NCBI GenBank assembly: GCA_913775725.1
Contig: CAJYNG010000011.1
Span: forward strand, 1-64,000
Length of the DNA: 64,000 nucleotides
Direction: 5' to 3'
Source of the DNA: an uncultured Stenotrophomonas sp.
GTDB lineage: Bacteria > Pseudomonadota > Gammaproteobacteria > Xanthomonadales > Xanthomonadaceae
The notes beneath the pieces are model-generated. The model was given only the letters and a program-made list of their open reading frames with translations. It was not told the DNA's origin and searched no databases. The position numbers and the translations under genes are program-made. Shown here one piece after another: positions 54,757 through 62,687 of the stretch. The stretch's first letter is position 1. Each line of letters starts with the position of its first letter.

Positions 54757-55740
54757 TCAGCGGCTGAAGCGGCGCGCGCCAGCCACGCAAATCACCGCGA
54801 CCACGGTCACCAGCACCATGCTGAGGCTGACCGATTCGTGCAGCAGCAGCGCGGCCAGGGCCAGGCCGAAGAAGGGCTGCAGCAGCTGCAGCTGGCCGAC
54901 GGCGGCGATACCGCCCTGGGCCAGCCCGCGATACCAGAACAGGAAGCCGAGCAGCATGCTGAACACCGCCACGTAACCCAGCGCCCACCACGCCGACGCA
55001 TCGACCGCAGTGAACGAAGCCGGACGCATCAGCACCGTCAACGGCAGCATCACCGGCAAGGCCAGCAGCAGCGCCCAGCTGATCACCTGCCAGCCGCCGA
55101 GATGACGGGCGAGCCGGCCACCTTCGGCATAGCCCAGCCCACACACCACGATCGCCGCCAGCATCAGCAGGTCGGCCTGCAACGACGCCTCGATGCCGTT
55201 GCGCACCGCATAACCGACCACGCAGGCACTGCCCAGCAGCGAGAACAACCAGAAGGCTGGGCGCGGTCGATCGCCACCGCGCAGCACGCCGAACACCGCA
55301 GTGCTCAGCGGCAGCAGGCCGAGGAACACGATGGTGTGCGCCGACGATGCGTGACGCAGCGCGAGTGCGGTCAACAGCGGAAAGCCGACCACCACCCCGA
55401 GGCTGACCACTACCAGCCCGGGCAGGTCATTGCGCCGCGGCCACGGCTGGCGCAACAGAAGGAGCAGGCCAAGGCCGAGCACGGCGGCAATGGTGGCGCG
55501 CGCAGCAGTGACGAATCCGGCATCCAGCTGCAGCACCGCCAGGCGGGTGGCCGGCAGGGAGCCGGCGAAGATCACCACACCGATGAAGCCATTGATCCAA
55601 CCACTCGCCGACCGTTCCGCGCCTGTACTCCTGAGGTGCCGGACGATGCCCGGCTGGACTTGTATGGAAGCATCCAGCGCGGCACGACCCCAGCTACAAT
55701 CCAGTACAGTCGCAAGTAACTGTACTGCCCACACTTCCAC
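54757..55740 (-). CDS. EamA/DMT-family membrane transporter
   Basis: Up to 327 aa, but the true start is unclear: the frame is open to GTG 55740, which overlaps the operator, while similarity begins at ~INGFIGVVIFAGSLPATRLAV (~residue 49). Ten hydrophobic segments in two EamA repeats. DMT exporters move amino acids, purines or drugs; substrate unknown. Divergent from the MocR gene with a palindromic operator between, so the MocR protein likely controls it. Confidence 0.88.
   Translation of the reverse strand: MEVWAVQLLATVLDCSWGRAALDASIQVQPGIVRHLRSTGAERSASGWINGFIGVVIFAGSLPATRLAVLQLDAGFVTAARATIAAVLGLGLLLLLRQPWPRRNDLPGLVVVSLGVVVGFPLLTALALRHASSAHTIVFLGLLPLSTAVFGVLRGGDRPRPAFWLFSLLGSACVVGYAVRNGIEASLQADLLMLAAIVVCGLGYAEGGRLARHLGGWQVISWALLLALPVMLPLTVLMRPASFTAVDASAWWALGYVAVFSMLLGFLFWYRGLAQGGIAAVGQLQLLQPFFGLALAALLLHESVSLSMVLVTVVAVICVAGARRFSR
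55695..55727 (+). promoter_or_regulatory. MocR operator with promoter-like -10
   Basis: Perfect 9-bp inverted repeat CAGTACAGT-(8 bp)-ACTGTACTG at 55702-55727, in the divergent EamA/MocR region. TACAAT at 55695-55700 could be a -10 for a transcript in plus direction. MocR/PdxR factors usually bind such repeats near their own promoters. Confidence 0.72.
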
Positions 55741-55752
55741 TACGGTTCCGCC

Positions 55753-57132
55753 ATGCCGCGTCCGCTCACACGCATCGAATCGGTCATCCAGACCGTCCGC
55801 ACCCGCATCAGTGCGCGGGTGGATGGCCCGGGCTCACGCCTGCCCTCGGTACGTGCGCAGGCGGCGGCGATGGGAGTGTCGGTCTCCACCGTGGTCGAAG
55901 CCTACGAGCGCCTGGCGGCCGAAGGCCTGATCAGTGCGCGCGCAGGCTCGGGCTTCTACGTCAGTGGCCCGGCCGCACCGCTGGCGCTGGCCGAGATGGA
56001 GCCGCGGCTGGACCGCGCGGTGGATCCGCTGTGGGTATCACGGCAATCGCTGGAAACGCCGGCGGGCCACCTCAAGCCGGGCTGCGGCTGGATGCCCAGC
56101 GACTGGCTGTATCACGATGGCGTGCGCCGCGGCCTGCGTCGGCTGGCGCGTGCCGATGCTGTACAGCTGGTCGACTACGCCGGCCCGCTCGGGCTGCCCG
56201 CATTGCGCCAGCTGCTGCAACGGCGCAGCGCGGCGCAGGGCATTGATGCATCGATGGAGCAGATCCTGCTGACCGAATCCGGTACGCACGCGGTCGATCT
56301 GCTCTGCCGCTTCCTGCTCAAGCCCGGCGACTGCGTGCTGGTGGATGACCCGAGCTACTTCAACTACCACGCGCTGCTGAAGGCACACCAGGTGCAGGCC
56401 ATCGGCGTGCCGTACACGCACAGCGGCCCGGACCTCGAGGCGTTCGCGCAGGCACTGCAGGCGCATTCGCCGCGGCTGTACATCACCAATTCCGGCCTGC
56501 ACAACCCGACCGGCGCGGTGCTTTCCGCGAGCACCGCACACCGCCTGCTGGGCCTGGCCGAACGAAGCGAACTGATCATCGTCGAGGACGACATCTTCGC
56601 CGACTTCGAACTGCAGCCGGCGCCGCGACTGGCCGCGCTCGATGGGCTGTCACGGGTGATCCACGTCGGCAGTTTCTCCAAGACGCTGTCGGCAGCCTCC
56701 CGCTGCGGCTACATCGCGGCACGCCATGACTGGATCGAAGCGTTGACCGACCTGAAGCTGGCAACCAGCTTCGGCGGTGGCCATCTGGCCGCACAGTTGA
56801 TGCACATCGCGCTGACCGACAGCGGCTACCGCCGCCACATGCAGTCGATACGTTCGCGCCTGGCCGATGCGCGCCGGCACACACTGCGGAAGCTGCACGC
56901 GCTGGGCATCACGCCGTGGCTGCAACCGGAAGCCGGCCTGTTCCTGTGGTGCCAGCTGCCCGATAGCCAGGATGCCGCCGCACTGGCGCGGCAATGCCTG
57001 CGCGAGGGCATCGTGCTGGCCCCGGGCAATGCCTTCAGCCAGTCGCAGCGCGCGGCCGACTATCTGCGCTTCAACGTCTCGCAGTGCCAGGACCCGCGGA
57101 TCTGGCAGGTACTGGCGCGGGCACTGGGCTGA
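55753..57132 (+). CDS. MocR-type regulator (GntR wHTH fused to aminotransferase domain)
   Basis: 459 aa. N-terminal GntR wHTH (SRLPSVRAQAAAMGVSVSTVVEAYERLAAEGLISARAGSGFYV, ~30-75) followed by a fold-type I aminotransferase domain (~95-455). The Schiff-base Lys is in VGSFSKTLSAASRCGYIAA. The domain senses PLP or a PLP adduct. It diverges from the EamA exporter, with the palindrome at 55702-55727 between, which is the standard MocR-transporter arrangement. Confidence 0.92.
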   Translation: MPRPLTRIESVIQTVRTRISARVDGPGSRLPSVRAQAAAMGVSVSTVVEAYERLAAEGLISARAGSGFYVSGPAAPLALAEMEPRLDRAVDPLWVSRQSLETPAGHLKPGCGWMPSDWLYHDGVRRGLRRLARADAVQLVDYAGPLGLPALRQLLQRRSAAQGIDASMEQILLTESGTHAVDLLCRFLLKPGDCVLVDDPSYFNYHALLKAHQVQAIGVPYTHSGPDLEAFAQALQAHSPRLYITNSGLHNPTGAVLSASTAHRLLGLAERSELIIVEDDIFADFELQPAPRLAALDGLSRVIHVGSFSKTLSAASRCGYIAARHDWIEALTDLKLATSFGGGHLAAQLMHIALTDSGYRRHMQSIRSRLADARRHTLRKLHALGITPWLQPEAGLFLWCQLPDSQDAAALARQCLREGIVLAPGNAFSQSQRAADYLRFNVSQCQDPRIWQVLARALG

Positions 57133-57144
57133 GGCAGGCGCGGG

Positions 57145-57636
57145 TCACCCGGCCTCGACCGTACCGTCCTCCCCCAGGTAGGTCTCGGCCTTGATGTCCA
57201 GCAAGTGTGGCCCAGACAGCGTCGCGCCGTTGAGTTCGGCCCCGGCGTGCAGCGCGTCGTTGACCGCATCCATGGTCGAGCTGCGCTGGGCGATCGCCTT
57301 GAGCTGCGCCCGCGGGCCTTCGTGGCAGATCTGCAGCGCGCGGCGCACGGCCACGGCAAACAGCGGCTCGCGGCCGAAGGCGAAGGTGTGCTCGCCGCCC
57401 TCGTCATCGCGCGCGGTGAATGTCGTCGGCAGGGTGAGGCCTTCGCTGTGCCCCAACACCGCCAGCGCGAACGCTTCGGGCAGCCACACCAGCAGGCGGC
57501 GCATCTGCCAGTACTCGATGCCGGCTTCGGTCAGCGCCTGCTCGGCCTGGCCTTCATCCACGTCTTCCCGGCCCAGCAGGGACAACGCCAGTTCGAACGC
57601 CTCGCTTGAGGGCATGGTGGGGGGACGGTGGTGCAT
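57145..57636 (-). CDS. Hypothetical protein, unknown function
   Basis: 163 aa from ATG 57636 (AGGATG lies 6 bases upstream; ATG 57615 is an alternative). No membrane segments or signal. An EAFELALSLLGREDVDEGQAEQAL helix is followed by WLPEAFALAVLGHSEG, a compact ~75-residue beta stretch and an acidic C-terminus. No family recognised. It is convergent with the MocR gene and divergent from the methyltransferase gene. Confidence 0.72.
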   Translation of the reverse strand: MHHRPPTMPSSEAFELALSLLGREDVDEGQAEQALTEAGIEYWQMRRLLVWLPEAFALAVLGHSEGLTLPTTFTARDDEGGEHTFAFGREPLFAVAVRRALQICHEGPRAQLKAIAQRSSTMDAVNDALHAGAELNGATLSGPHLLDIKAETYLGEDGTVEAG

Positions 57637-57753
57637 GGGCAGCATCCTGCATTGCAGACAGGCGCGCATCCTGGGACAAGGCGCTGCGTGCATGCAATGC
57701 CCCTTGCGCCTCGCGGTAGAGTGGAATGTCCCCCCTGCCGCAGGAACGCCCCC

Positions 57754-58428
57754 ATGTCGACCTTCAATGATCCACAGGCCGTCGCCCGCTATGCCGACGG
57801 TCCGCTGCGGCAGGTGCCGGGCTTCCTCGCCCTGCAGCAGATGAGCCAGCTGCTGCTGGCCGAACATGTGCCCCTAGAAGGCCGCGTGCTGGTGCTGGGC
57901 GCCGGTGGCGGGCTTGAGCTGAAGGCCTTCGCCGAGGCGCAGCCGGGCTGGCAGCTGCTGGGCGTGGACCCGGCTGCACCGATGCTGGCCCTGGCCGAAC
58001 AGACACTGGGTCCGCTGAAGTCGCGGGTGCAGCTGCTGGAAGGCTACATCGACGATGCGCCCGATCTACGCTTCGACGGTGCCAGCTGCCTGTTGACCCT
58101 GCACTTCCTCGATGCCGGGCAGCGCCTGCACACGTTGCGCGAGCTGCACCGGCGCCTGCAGCCCGGCGCGCCGCTGGTGGTGGCGCACCACAGCGTGCCG
58201 CAGGATCCGGCCGGCAAGCTGCGCTGGTTGCAGCGCTACGCGGCATTCGCCGAAGCCTCGGGGGTTGCCCACGCCGATGCGCAGCGCGCGATCAACGCCA
58301 TTGCCGAACGGTTGCCGCTGCTGGCCCCCGAACAGGAAGTGGCGCTGCTGCAGGAGGCCGGCTTCGACGGCGTGGAGCTGTTCTATGCCGGCTTCAGCTT
58401 CAAGGGCTGGGTGGCGTACACCGGGTGA
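57754..58428 (+). CDS. SAM-dependent methyltransferase
   Basis: 224 aa from ATG 57754 after CAGGAA. Class I methyltransferase: motif I VLVLGAGGGLELKAFAEAQPGWQLLGVDPA at ~47-76, motif II in LLEGYIDDAP, motif III LHTLRELHRRLQPGAPLVVAHHS. It resembles Tam/UbiE-type small-molecule methyltransferases. The substrate is not known. It is convergent with Smqnr: the stops are 3 bases apart. Confidence 0.87.
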   Translation: MSTFNDPQAVARYADGPLRQVPGFLALQQMSQLLLAEHVPLEGRVLVLGAGGGLELKAFAEAQPGWQLLGVDPAAPMLALAEQTLGPLKSRVQLLEGYIDDAPDLRFDGASCLLTLHFLDAGQRLHTLRELHRRLQPGAPLVVAHHSVPQDPAGKLRWLQRYAAFAEASGVAHADAQRAINAIAERLPLLAPEQEVALLQEAGFDGVELFYAGFSFKGWVAYTG

Positions 58429-58431
58429 TGC

Positions 58432-59091
58432 CTATGGCACCACCGTGACGCCGATGCGCTGCATCAACAGCGCCACCTGCTGCACGTCCAGCGTGGCGCC
58501 ACGCAGGTTGGTGCTGCGCAGGTCCAGCTCGCCCAGCTCGGAGTTGGTCAGGTTGCAGTCGGTGAAGTTGGCGCTGTTCCAGTCGATCCCCTCGAACTGG
58601 CCACCGGACAGATCCGAGCCCGCGAAACTGGCACCGCTCACATTCGCGCCATCCCAGCGGTTCTCCCACAGCTCGCACTTCTCCAGCGTGACCCGCGAGA
58701 AGTTCGCGTAGCGCAGGTTCGACTTCTTGATGAAGGCACTGCAGAACCAGCTGCGCGTGGTGATCTGGTTCATGAAGCTGGCGTTGCTGAAGTCCGCGCC
58801 CTGCGCACGGCACTCACTGATCTCCAGGCCCAGCGCCTTGATGAAATTGAAATGGCACATGCTGATGTCACAGCTGCGGAAACTGGCTTCCTTCAGCGTG
58901 GCGCCATTGAAGCGGCAGCCGGCGCGGCTGTCGGCATCGTAGAAACTGCAGTTGATGAACTCGGTGGCGGTGAGGTCAGCACCGGAAAAGTCGCATTCGT
59001 GGAACTGCTGGTCGACCACTTTCTGGCCGGTGTACTGGTCCGCGCCGATGCGCAGCTTGCGGTGAACGGTAGGGGACATCAGGGATTCCAT
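58432..59091 (-). CDS. smqnr: Qnr pentapeptide-repeat protein, SmQnr family
   Basis: 219 aa, exactly the length known for chromosomal SmQnr. Pentapeptide repeats (A[DN]L-x-x style: ECDFSGADLTATEF, CRFNGATLKEASF, GADFSNASF, LRYANFSRVTLEKCELW, ANVSGASFAGSDLSGGQF) form two right-handed quadrilateral helices split near a Gly hinge. It protects gyrase/topoisomerase IV from quinolones. The start ATG 59091 reads MESLMSPTVHRK; ATG 59079 is possible. It is divergent from its DeoR-type regulator. Confidence 0.93.
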   Translation of the reverse strand: MESLMSPTVHRKLRIGADQYTGQKVVDQQFHECDFSGADLTATEFINCSFYDADSRAGCRFNGATLKEASFRSCDISMCHFNFIKALGLEISECRAQGADFSNASFMNQITTRSWFCSAFIKKSNLRYANFSRVTLEKCELWENRWDGANVSGASFAGSDLSGGQFEGIDWNSANFTDCNLTNSELGELDLRSTNLRGATLDVQQVALLMQRIGVTVVP

Positions 59092-59195
59092 GCCAAGTGC
59101 CCCGCCATGATGCCGGGCCGCGAGGGCGATCCATAGACCCCGGGTGCCGGCGGGTTCACCGGCAGTCCACCCGCCCCGTGCCCACTTCCATCCAA

Positions 59196-59229
59196 TGCAC
59201 GTTGTTGCACGTTTATGCGCGAACGTGCA
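59196..59229. promoter_or_regulatory. Operator repeats in the Smqnr/SmqnrR intergenic region
   Basis: TGCACGTT occurs at 59196-59203 and 59206-59213, and its reverse complement AACGTGCA at 59222-59229. The latter two form a perfect 8-bp inverted repeat with an 8-base gap. The block sits 10-44 bases before the regulator start and is the best candidate for SmQnrR (DeoR family) binding. Confidence 0.7.
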
Positions 59230-59239
59230 GACTTGCGTC

Positions 59240-60016
59240 ATGAGCTCCGATCCCAGCCCCCTCCCCGCCCAGCGCACCCGGCAGATCCTCGAGGAACTGC
59301 GCCAGCAGGGCCGCGTGGTCGCCGCCGAACTGGCACGCCGCTATGCCGTCTCTGAAGATTCGATCCGCCGCGACCTGCGCGAGCTGGCTGCGCAGGGGCT
59401 GTGCCAGCGTGTCTACGGCGGCGCCGTGCTGCCGCCACCCAAGGAACGCCCGCTGCGCGAACGCCTGACCCGCGACCGCGGCGACAAGGCCGAGCTGGCC
59501 GCCCGCGTCTGCGCACTGCTGCAACCCGGCCAGGTCGTACTGCTCGACGCCGGCTCGACCAACCTGGCGATCGCCCAGCAGCTGCCGGCCACTCTCGGGC
59601 TGACGGTGATCACCAATGCCCCGCAGATCGCCACCGCCGCCAGCATGCTGGAAGGCACCTCGGTGCAGCTGATCGGCGGCCGCCTGGCCAGCGGTGGCGG
59701 TGCGGTCGGTGCCGAAGCGTTGGCCCAGGTGCAGCGCCTGCGCGCCGATGTGTACCTGCCCGGCCCATGCGCGGTGGACGGCGATACCGGCGTGTGGGCG
59801 ATGGATGCGGAAGAAGCCACGCTGAAGCGCGCGATGGTGGCCTGCAGCAGCCGCGTCATCGTCGCCGCCACCACTGAAAAGCTCGGTGCGCGCGGCAACT
59901 GGCAGATCGCCAGCCTGGACGAGATCGACGACCTGGTGCTGACCACCACCGCACCGCCTGCACTGGCGGCTCGCTTCCGCGCCGCCGGTATCGCGGTGCA
60001 CCCCACTCCCCCCTGA
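59240..60016 (+). CDS. smqnrR: DeoR-family repressor SmQnrR
   Basis: 258 aa from ATG 59240. N-terminal DeoR HTH (QRTRQILEELRQQGRVVAAELARRYAVSEDSIRRDLRELAAQGLCQRVYGGAVL, ~9-63) and a C-terminal sugar-phosphate sensor domain with LLDAGSTNLAIAQQL, VQLIGGRLASGGGAVGAEAL and VIVAATTEKLG. In S. maltophilia the DeoR gene divergent from Smqnr represses both Smqnr and the adjacent MFS gene. The next gene begins 12 bases downstream. Confidence 0.9.
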   Translation: MSSDPSPLPAQRTRQILEELRQQGRVVAAELARRYAVSEDSIRRDLRELAAQGLCQRVYGGAVLPPPKERPLRERLTRDRGDKAELAARVCALLQPGQVVLLDAGSTNLAIAQQLPATLGLTVITNAPQIATAASMLEGTSVQLIGGRLASGGGAVGAEALAQVQRLRADVYLPGPCAVDGDTGVWAMDAEEATLKRAMVACSSRVIVAATTEKLGARGNWQIASLDEIDDLVLTTTAPPALAARFRAAGIAVHPTPP

Positions 60017-60027
60017 CCGTACCGCTC

Positions 60028-61161
60028 ATGTCCCTTGCCAACCGCGCGCGTGCCGAACAGCACGCGACCCGCGCTGCATTCTTCATTCCCGGCTTCGCCA
60101 CCGCGCTGTGGGCCACCCTGGTGCCGTTCGCAAAGGCACGCACCGAGATCAACGACGCCACGCTGGGGCTGGTGCTGCTCTGCCTCGGTGCCGGTTCGCT
60201 GCTGGCGATGCCCTTGTCCGGCGTGCTGGCCGCGCGCCTCGGTTGCCGCCGGGTCATGGTGGCCAGCAGCCTGCTGATCTGCCTGACCGTGCCCGGCCTG
60301 GCACTGGCCGGTTCGGCGTGGGCGCTGGGCCTGGTGCTGTTCGTGTTCGGTGCCGCCGTGGGCGCGATGGACTGCACGATGAACGTGCAGGCTGTCATCG
60401 TCGAGCGCGAAGCGCGGCGCGTGATGATGTCCGGCTTCCATGCCTTCTTCAGCATCGGCGGCTTCCTCGGCGCGGCCACCATGACCGTGCTGCTGTCCGC
60501 ACAGCTGCCGCCCTTGGCATCGGTGCTGATCGGGGTGGGCGCCATGCTGCTGGTGATGCTGCTGTCGGCAGCGCACTGGCACAGCGAACGCATGCCGCAT
60601 GACACACCGATGCTGGCCCTGCCGCATGGCATCGTGCTGTTCATCGGCGTACTCGCTTTCGTCGCCTTCCTCGGCGAAGGCGCGATGCTGGACTGGAGCG
60701 CAGTGTTCCTCAGCGATGTGCGTCGCGTCGATGCCAGCCTCGCCGGCATCGGCTATGTGACCTTCACCCTGACCATGACGGTCGCACGCCTGTTCGGCGA
60801 TGCACTGGTGGCACGCGTGGGCCGCCAGCGCGCGATTGTCTTTGGCGCTCTGCTTGCTGCGGCGGGCGTGCTGGTGCTGACCCTGGTCACGCCGTGGCAG
60901 GCGTCGCTGGCAGGCTATGTGCTGGTCGGCCTCGGCTGCGCCAACATTGCACCCGCGCTGTTCTCGCTGGCCGGCCACCAGACCCGCATGCCCGGCGCAC
61001 TGGCGATCACCGCAGTCTCCACGCTGGGCTTTGCCGGCATCCTCGCCGGGCCGGCCTTGATCGGATTCGCCGCCAACCATTTCGGCCTGATCGCCGCATT
61101 CATCGGCGTGGCCACGGCCTTGTTGCTGGTGGCCGTGTCCACGCGCTGGCTGCGGGTGTAG
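60028..61161 (+). CDS. smtcrA: MFS transporter SmtcrA-like
   Basis: 377 aa, about 12 hydrophobic helices. Starts MSLANRARAEQHATRAAFFIPGF; MFS signature AARLGCRRVMVASSLLICLT at ~68-87 and FGDALVARVGRQRAIVFGALLAAAGV at the half-way repeat. The SmQnrR-controlled SmtcrA pump of S. maltophilia, linked with chloramphenicol, quinolone and tetracycline tolerance, is the expected gene here. The set is co-transcribed with the regulator. Confidence 0.8.
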   Translation: MSLANRARAEQHATRAAFFIPGFATALWATLVPFAKARTEINDATLGLVLLCLGAGSLLAMPLSGVLAARLGCRRVMVASSLLICLTVPGLALAGSAWALGLVLFVFGAAVGAMDCTMNVQAVIVEREARRVMMSGFHAFFSIGGFLGAATMTVLLSAQLPPLASVLIGVGAMLLVMLLSAAHWHSERMPHDTPMLALPHGIVLFIGVLAFVAFLGEGAMLDWSAVFLSDVRRVDASLAGIGYVTFTLTMTVARLFGDALVARVGRQRAIVFGALLAAAGVLVLTLVTPWQASLAGYVLVGLGCANIAPALFSLAGHQTRMPGALAITAVSTLGFAGILAGPALIGFAANHFGLIAAFIGVATALLLVAVSTRWLRV

Positions 61162-61170
61162 TCCAGGGCA

Positions 61171-62676
61171 TCAGCGCCGCCTGCGCCGCAGCTTCATCCG
61201 CAACCGGCGGTAGCCGATCACCGTGGCCGTCGCGCACAGCGCGGTGCCCGCCAGGCTCAGCAGCAGCAACACAGCCAGCCGGGTGGTGTCCTGACGCAGC
61301 ATCGCCGGCAGGTCCCAGCTGTGCAGGAAGTAGAACAGCCAGCGCCCCACCCGCTCGCGATGCCCCATCGTCAGCAACGGATCGCCGGTGGCCAGGTCGA
61401 GGTAGACGCGCGTCGCCTCGGCATCGCCGAAATCCACCACCGCCACCGGGAAGCGGCGCACCGCTGCGCCGTTCATGGCTTCCGGTGCACGTGGGTAGAA
61501 GTACGCATCCGCCGCATGCTGGACCCGGTAGCTCTGCATGGGTGCATCCGACAGCGCCCGAACCTTCTGCTGCAGCCACGCGGCCGGCAGCAACCGAGCA
61601 ACCTGCAGATGGCCGTCACTGCCGGACACAATGCGGGTATCGCCCTGCCCGTCCAGCAGCACCGCAAACAGCTCACCACCGATGCGTCGCCACTGGATCT
61701 CCACGGGCTTGAACCGCTCGGCGTCGACGGCCGTCAGCAGCGCCGTCGGTTCGCCCAGTGCGCCATCCACCGCTACCGCGCCGCCACGATAGCGTCCGCT
61801 GTCGATCGCTTCGCGCGTACTACTGAAGACGCCCAACGGGTTCATCGACATCAGCCCGCTGAAGATCCAGGTAAACACGAAGGCCGCGGCCACCAGCCCG
61901 ATCAGATGGTGCCAGCGCATCCATGGTTCCATGTACGGCGTCTTCGCACCCGAACGGTAGTGCCCACGGAAGCGCCAGCGCCACACACCAACCACGATGC
62001 CGCTGACGGCGGCCACCGTGCACAGCGCGGACAACACGATCACCACCCACGTCCACACCGGGTCCACCGACTGCATGCGCAGGAAGTACAGCCAGTGCAG
62101 CCATGCGCCCACATAGTTCCAGCGCTGCTGCACGTGCGGTGCATCCAGCACCACTTCGCCGGTGTGCGAGGACACATACAGGTCACCCGGCTGCGCGCCA
62201 CCCACCTCCACCCGGTACAGCGGCCGGTGCGCGTCCAGCGCGCGCGAATGCGTCCAGCGATCCTCGTCCACGCGCATTGCGCCGACGAACGCCTGGCCGC
62301 CAGCGAACTGCGCAGCGGATGCTTCAGCGCGCTGTGCCGACACCGGCAGCAGGGCCTGGCCGGTGTACGCCGACCAGGCGCCCACGTTGCTGCCGCTTCG
62401 CACCACATACGCCGGCTCGCCACGCAGCGTCGTCAGTGCCACGGCCTCCGGCTCGTTCTGCACGGCGGCCGGCAATGCCGACAGTCTTTGCCAGCCGCGG
62501 GCATCCCCCAGCACCGGCAACGCCGCCAGCCGCTCACCCGGCGTCAGCTTCGGGTAGCCGATGAACAGCATCACCATGCCACTCACGAACCACAGCAGCA
62601 TCAGCAGGCACCCACCAATGCCCAGCCAGCGATGCACCAGGTAGGTCCAGCGCTTGGCGGTGGATCGCAGCGTCAT
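61171..62676 (-). CDS. PepSY-associated membrane protein (iron-uptake linked)
   Basis: 501 aa from ATG 62676. Four membrane segments (~10-35, ~195-220, ~245-270 and ~465-490) enclose two periplasmic PepSY-type regions. LVHRWLGIGGCLLMLLWFVSGMVM and MRWHHLIGLVAAAFVFTWIFSGLMSMNPLG carry paired His residues typical of PepSY_TM. Family members next to TonB receptors are thought to reduce or process imported ferric siderophores. It lies 11 bases after the receptor stop and is likely in its operon. Confidence 0.9.
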   Translation of the reverse strand: MTLRSTAKRWTYLVHRWLGIGGCLLMLLWFVSGMVMLFIGYPKLTPGERLAALPVLGDARGWQRLSALPAAVQNEPEAVALTTLRGEPAYVVRSGSNVGAWSAYTGQALLPVSAQRAEASAAQFAGGQAFVGAMRVDEDRWTHSRALDAHRPLYRVEVGGAQPGDLYVSSHTGEVVLDAPHVQQRWNYVGAWLHWLYFLRMQSVDPVWTWVVIVLSALCTVAAVSGIVVGVWRWRFRGHYRSGAKTPYMEPWMRWHHLIGLVAAAFVFTWIFSGLMSMNPLGVFSSTREAIDSGRYRGGAVAVDGALGEPTALLTAVDAERFKPVEIQWRRIGGELFAVLLDGQGDTRIVSGSDGHLQVARLLPAAWLQQKVRALSDAPMQSYRVQHAADAYFYPRAPEAMNGAAVRRFPVAVVDFGDAEATRVYLDLATGDPLLTMGHRERVGRWLFYFLHSWDLPAMLRQDTTRLAVLLLLSLAGTALCATATVIGYRRLRMKLRRRRR

Positions 62677-62687
62677 CGCCGGCGCCC

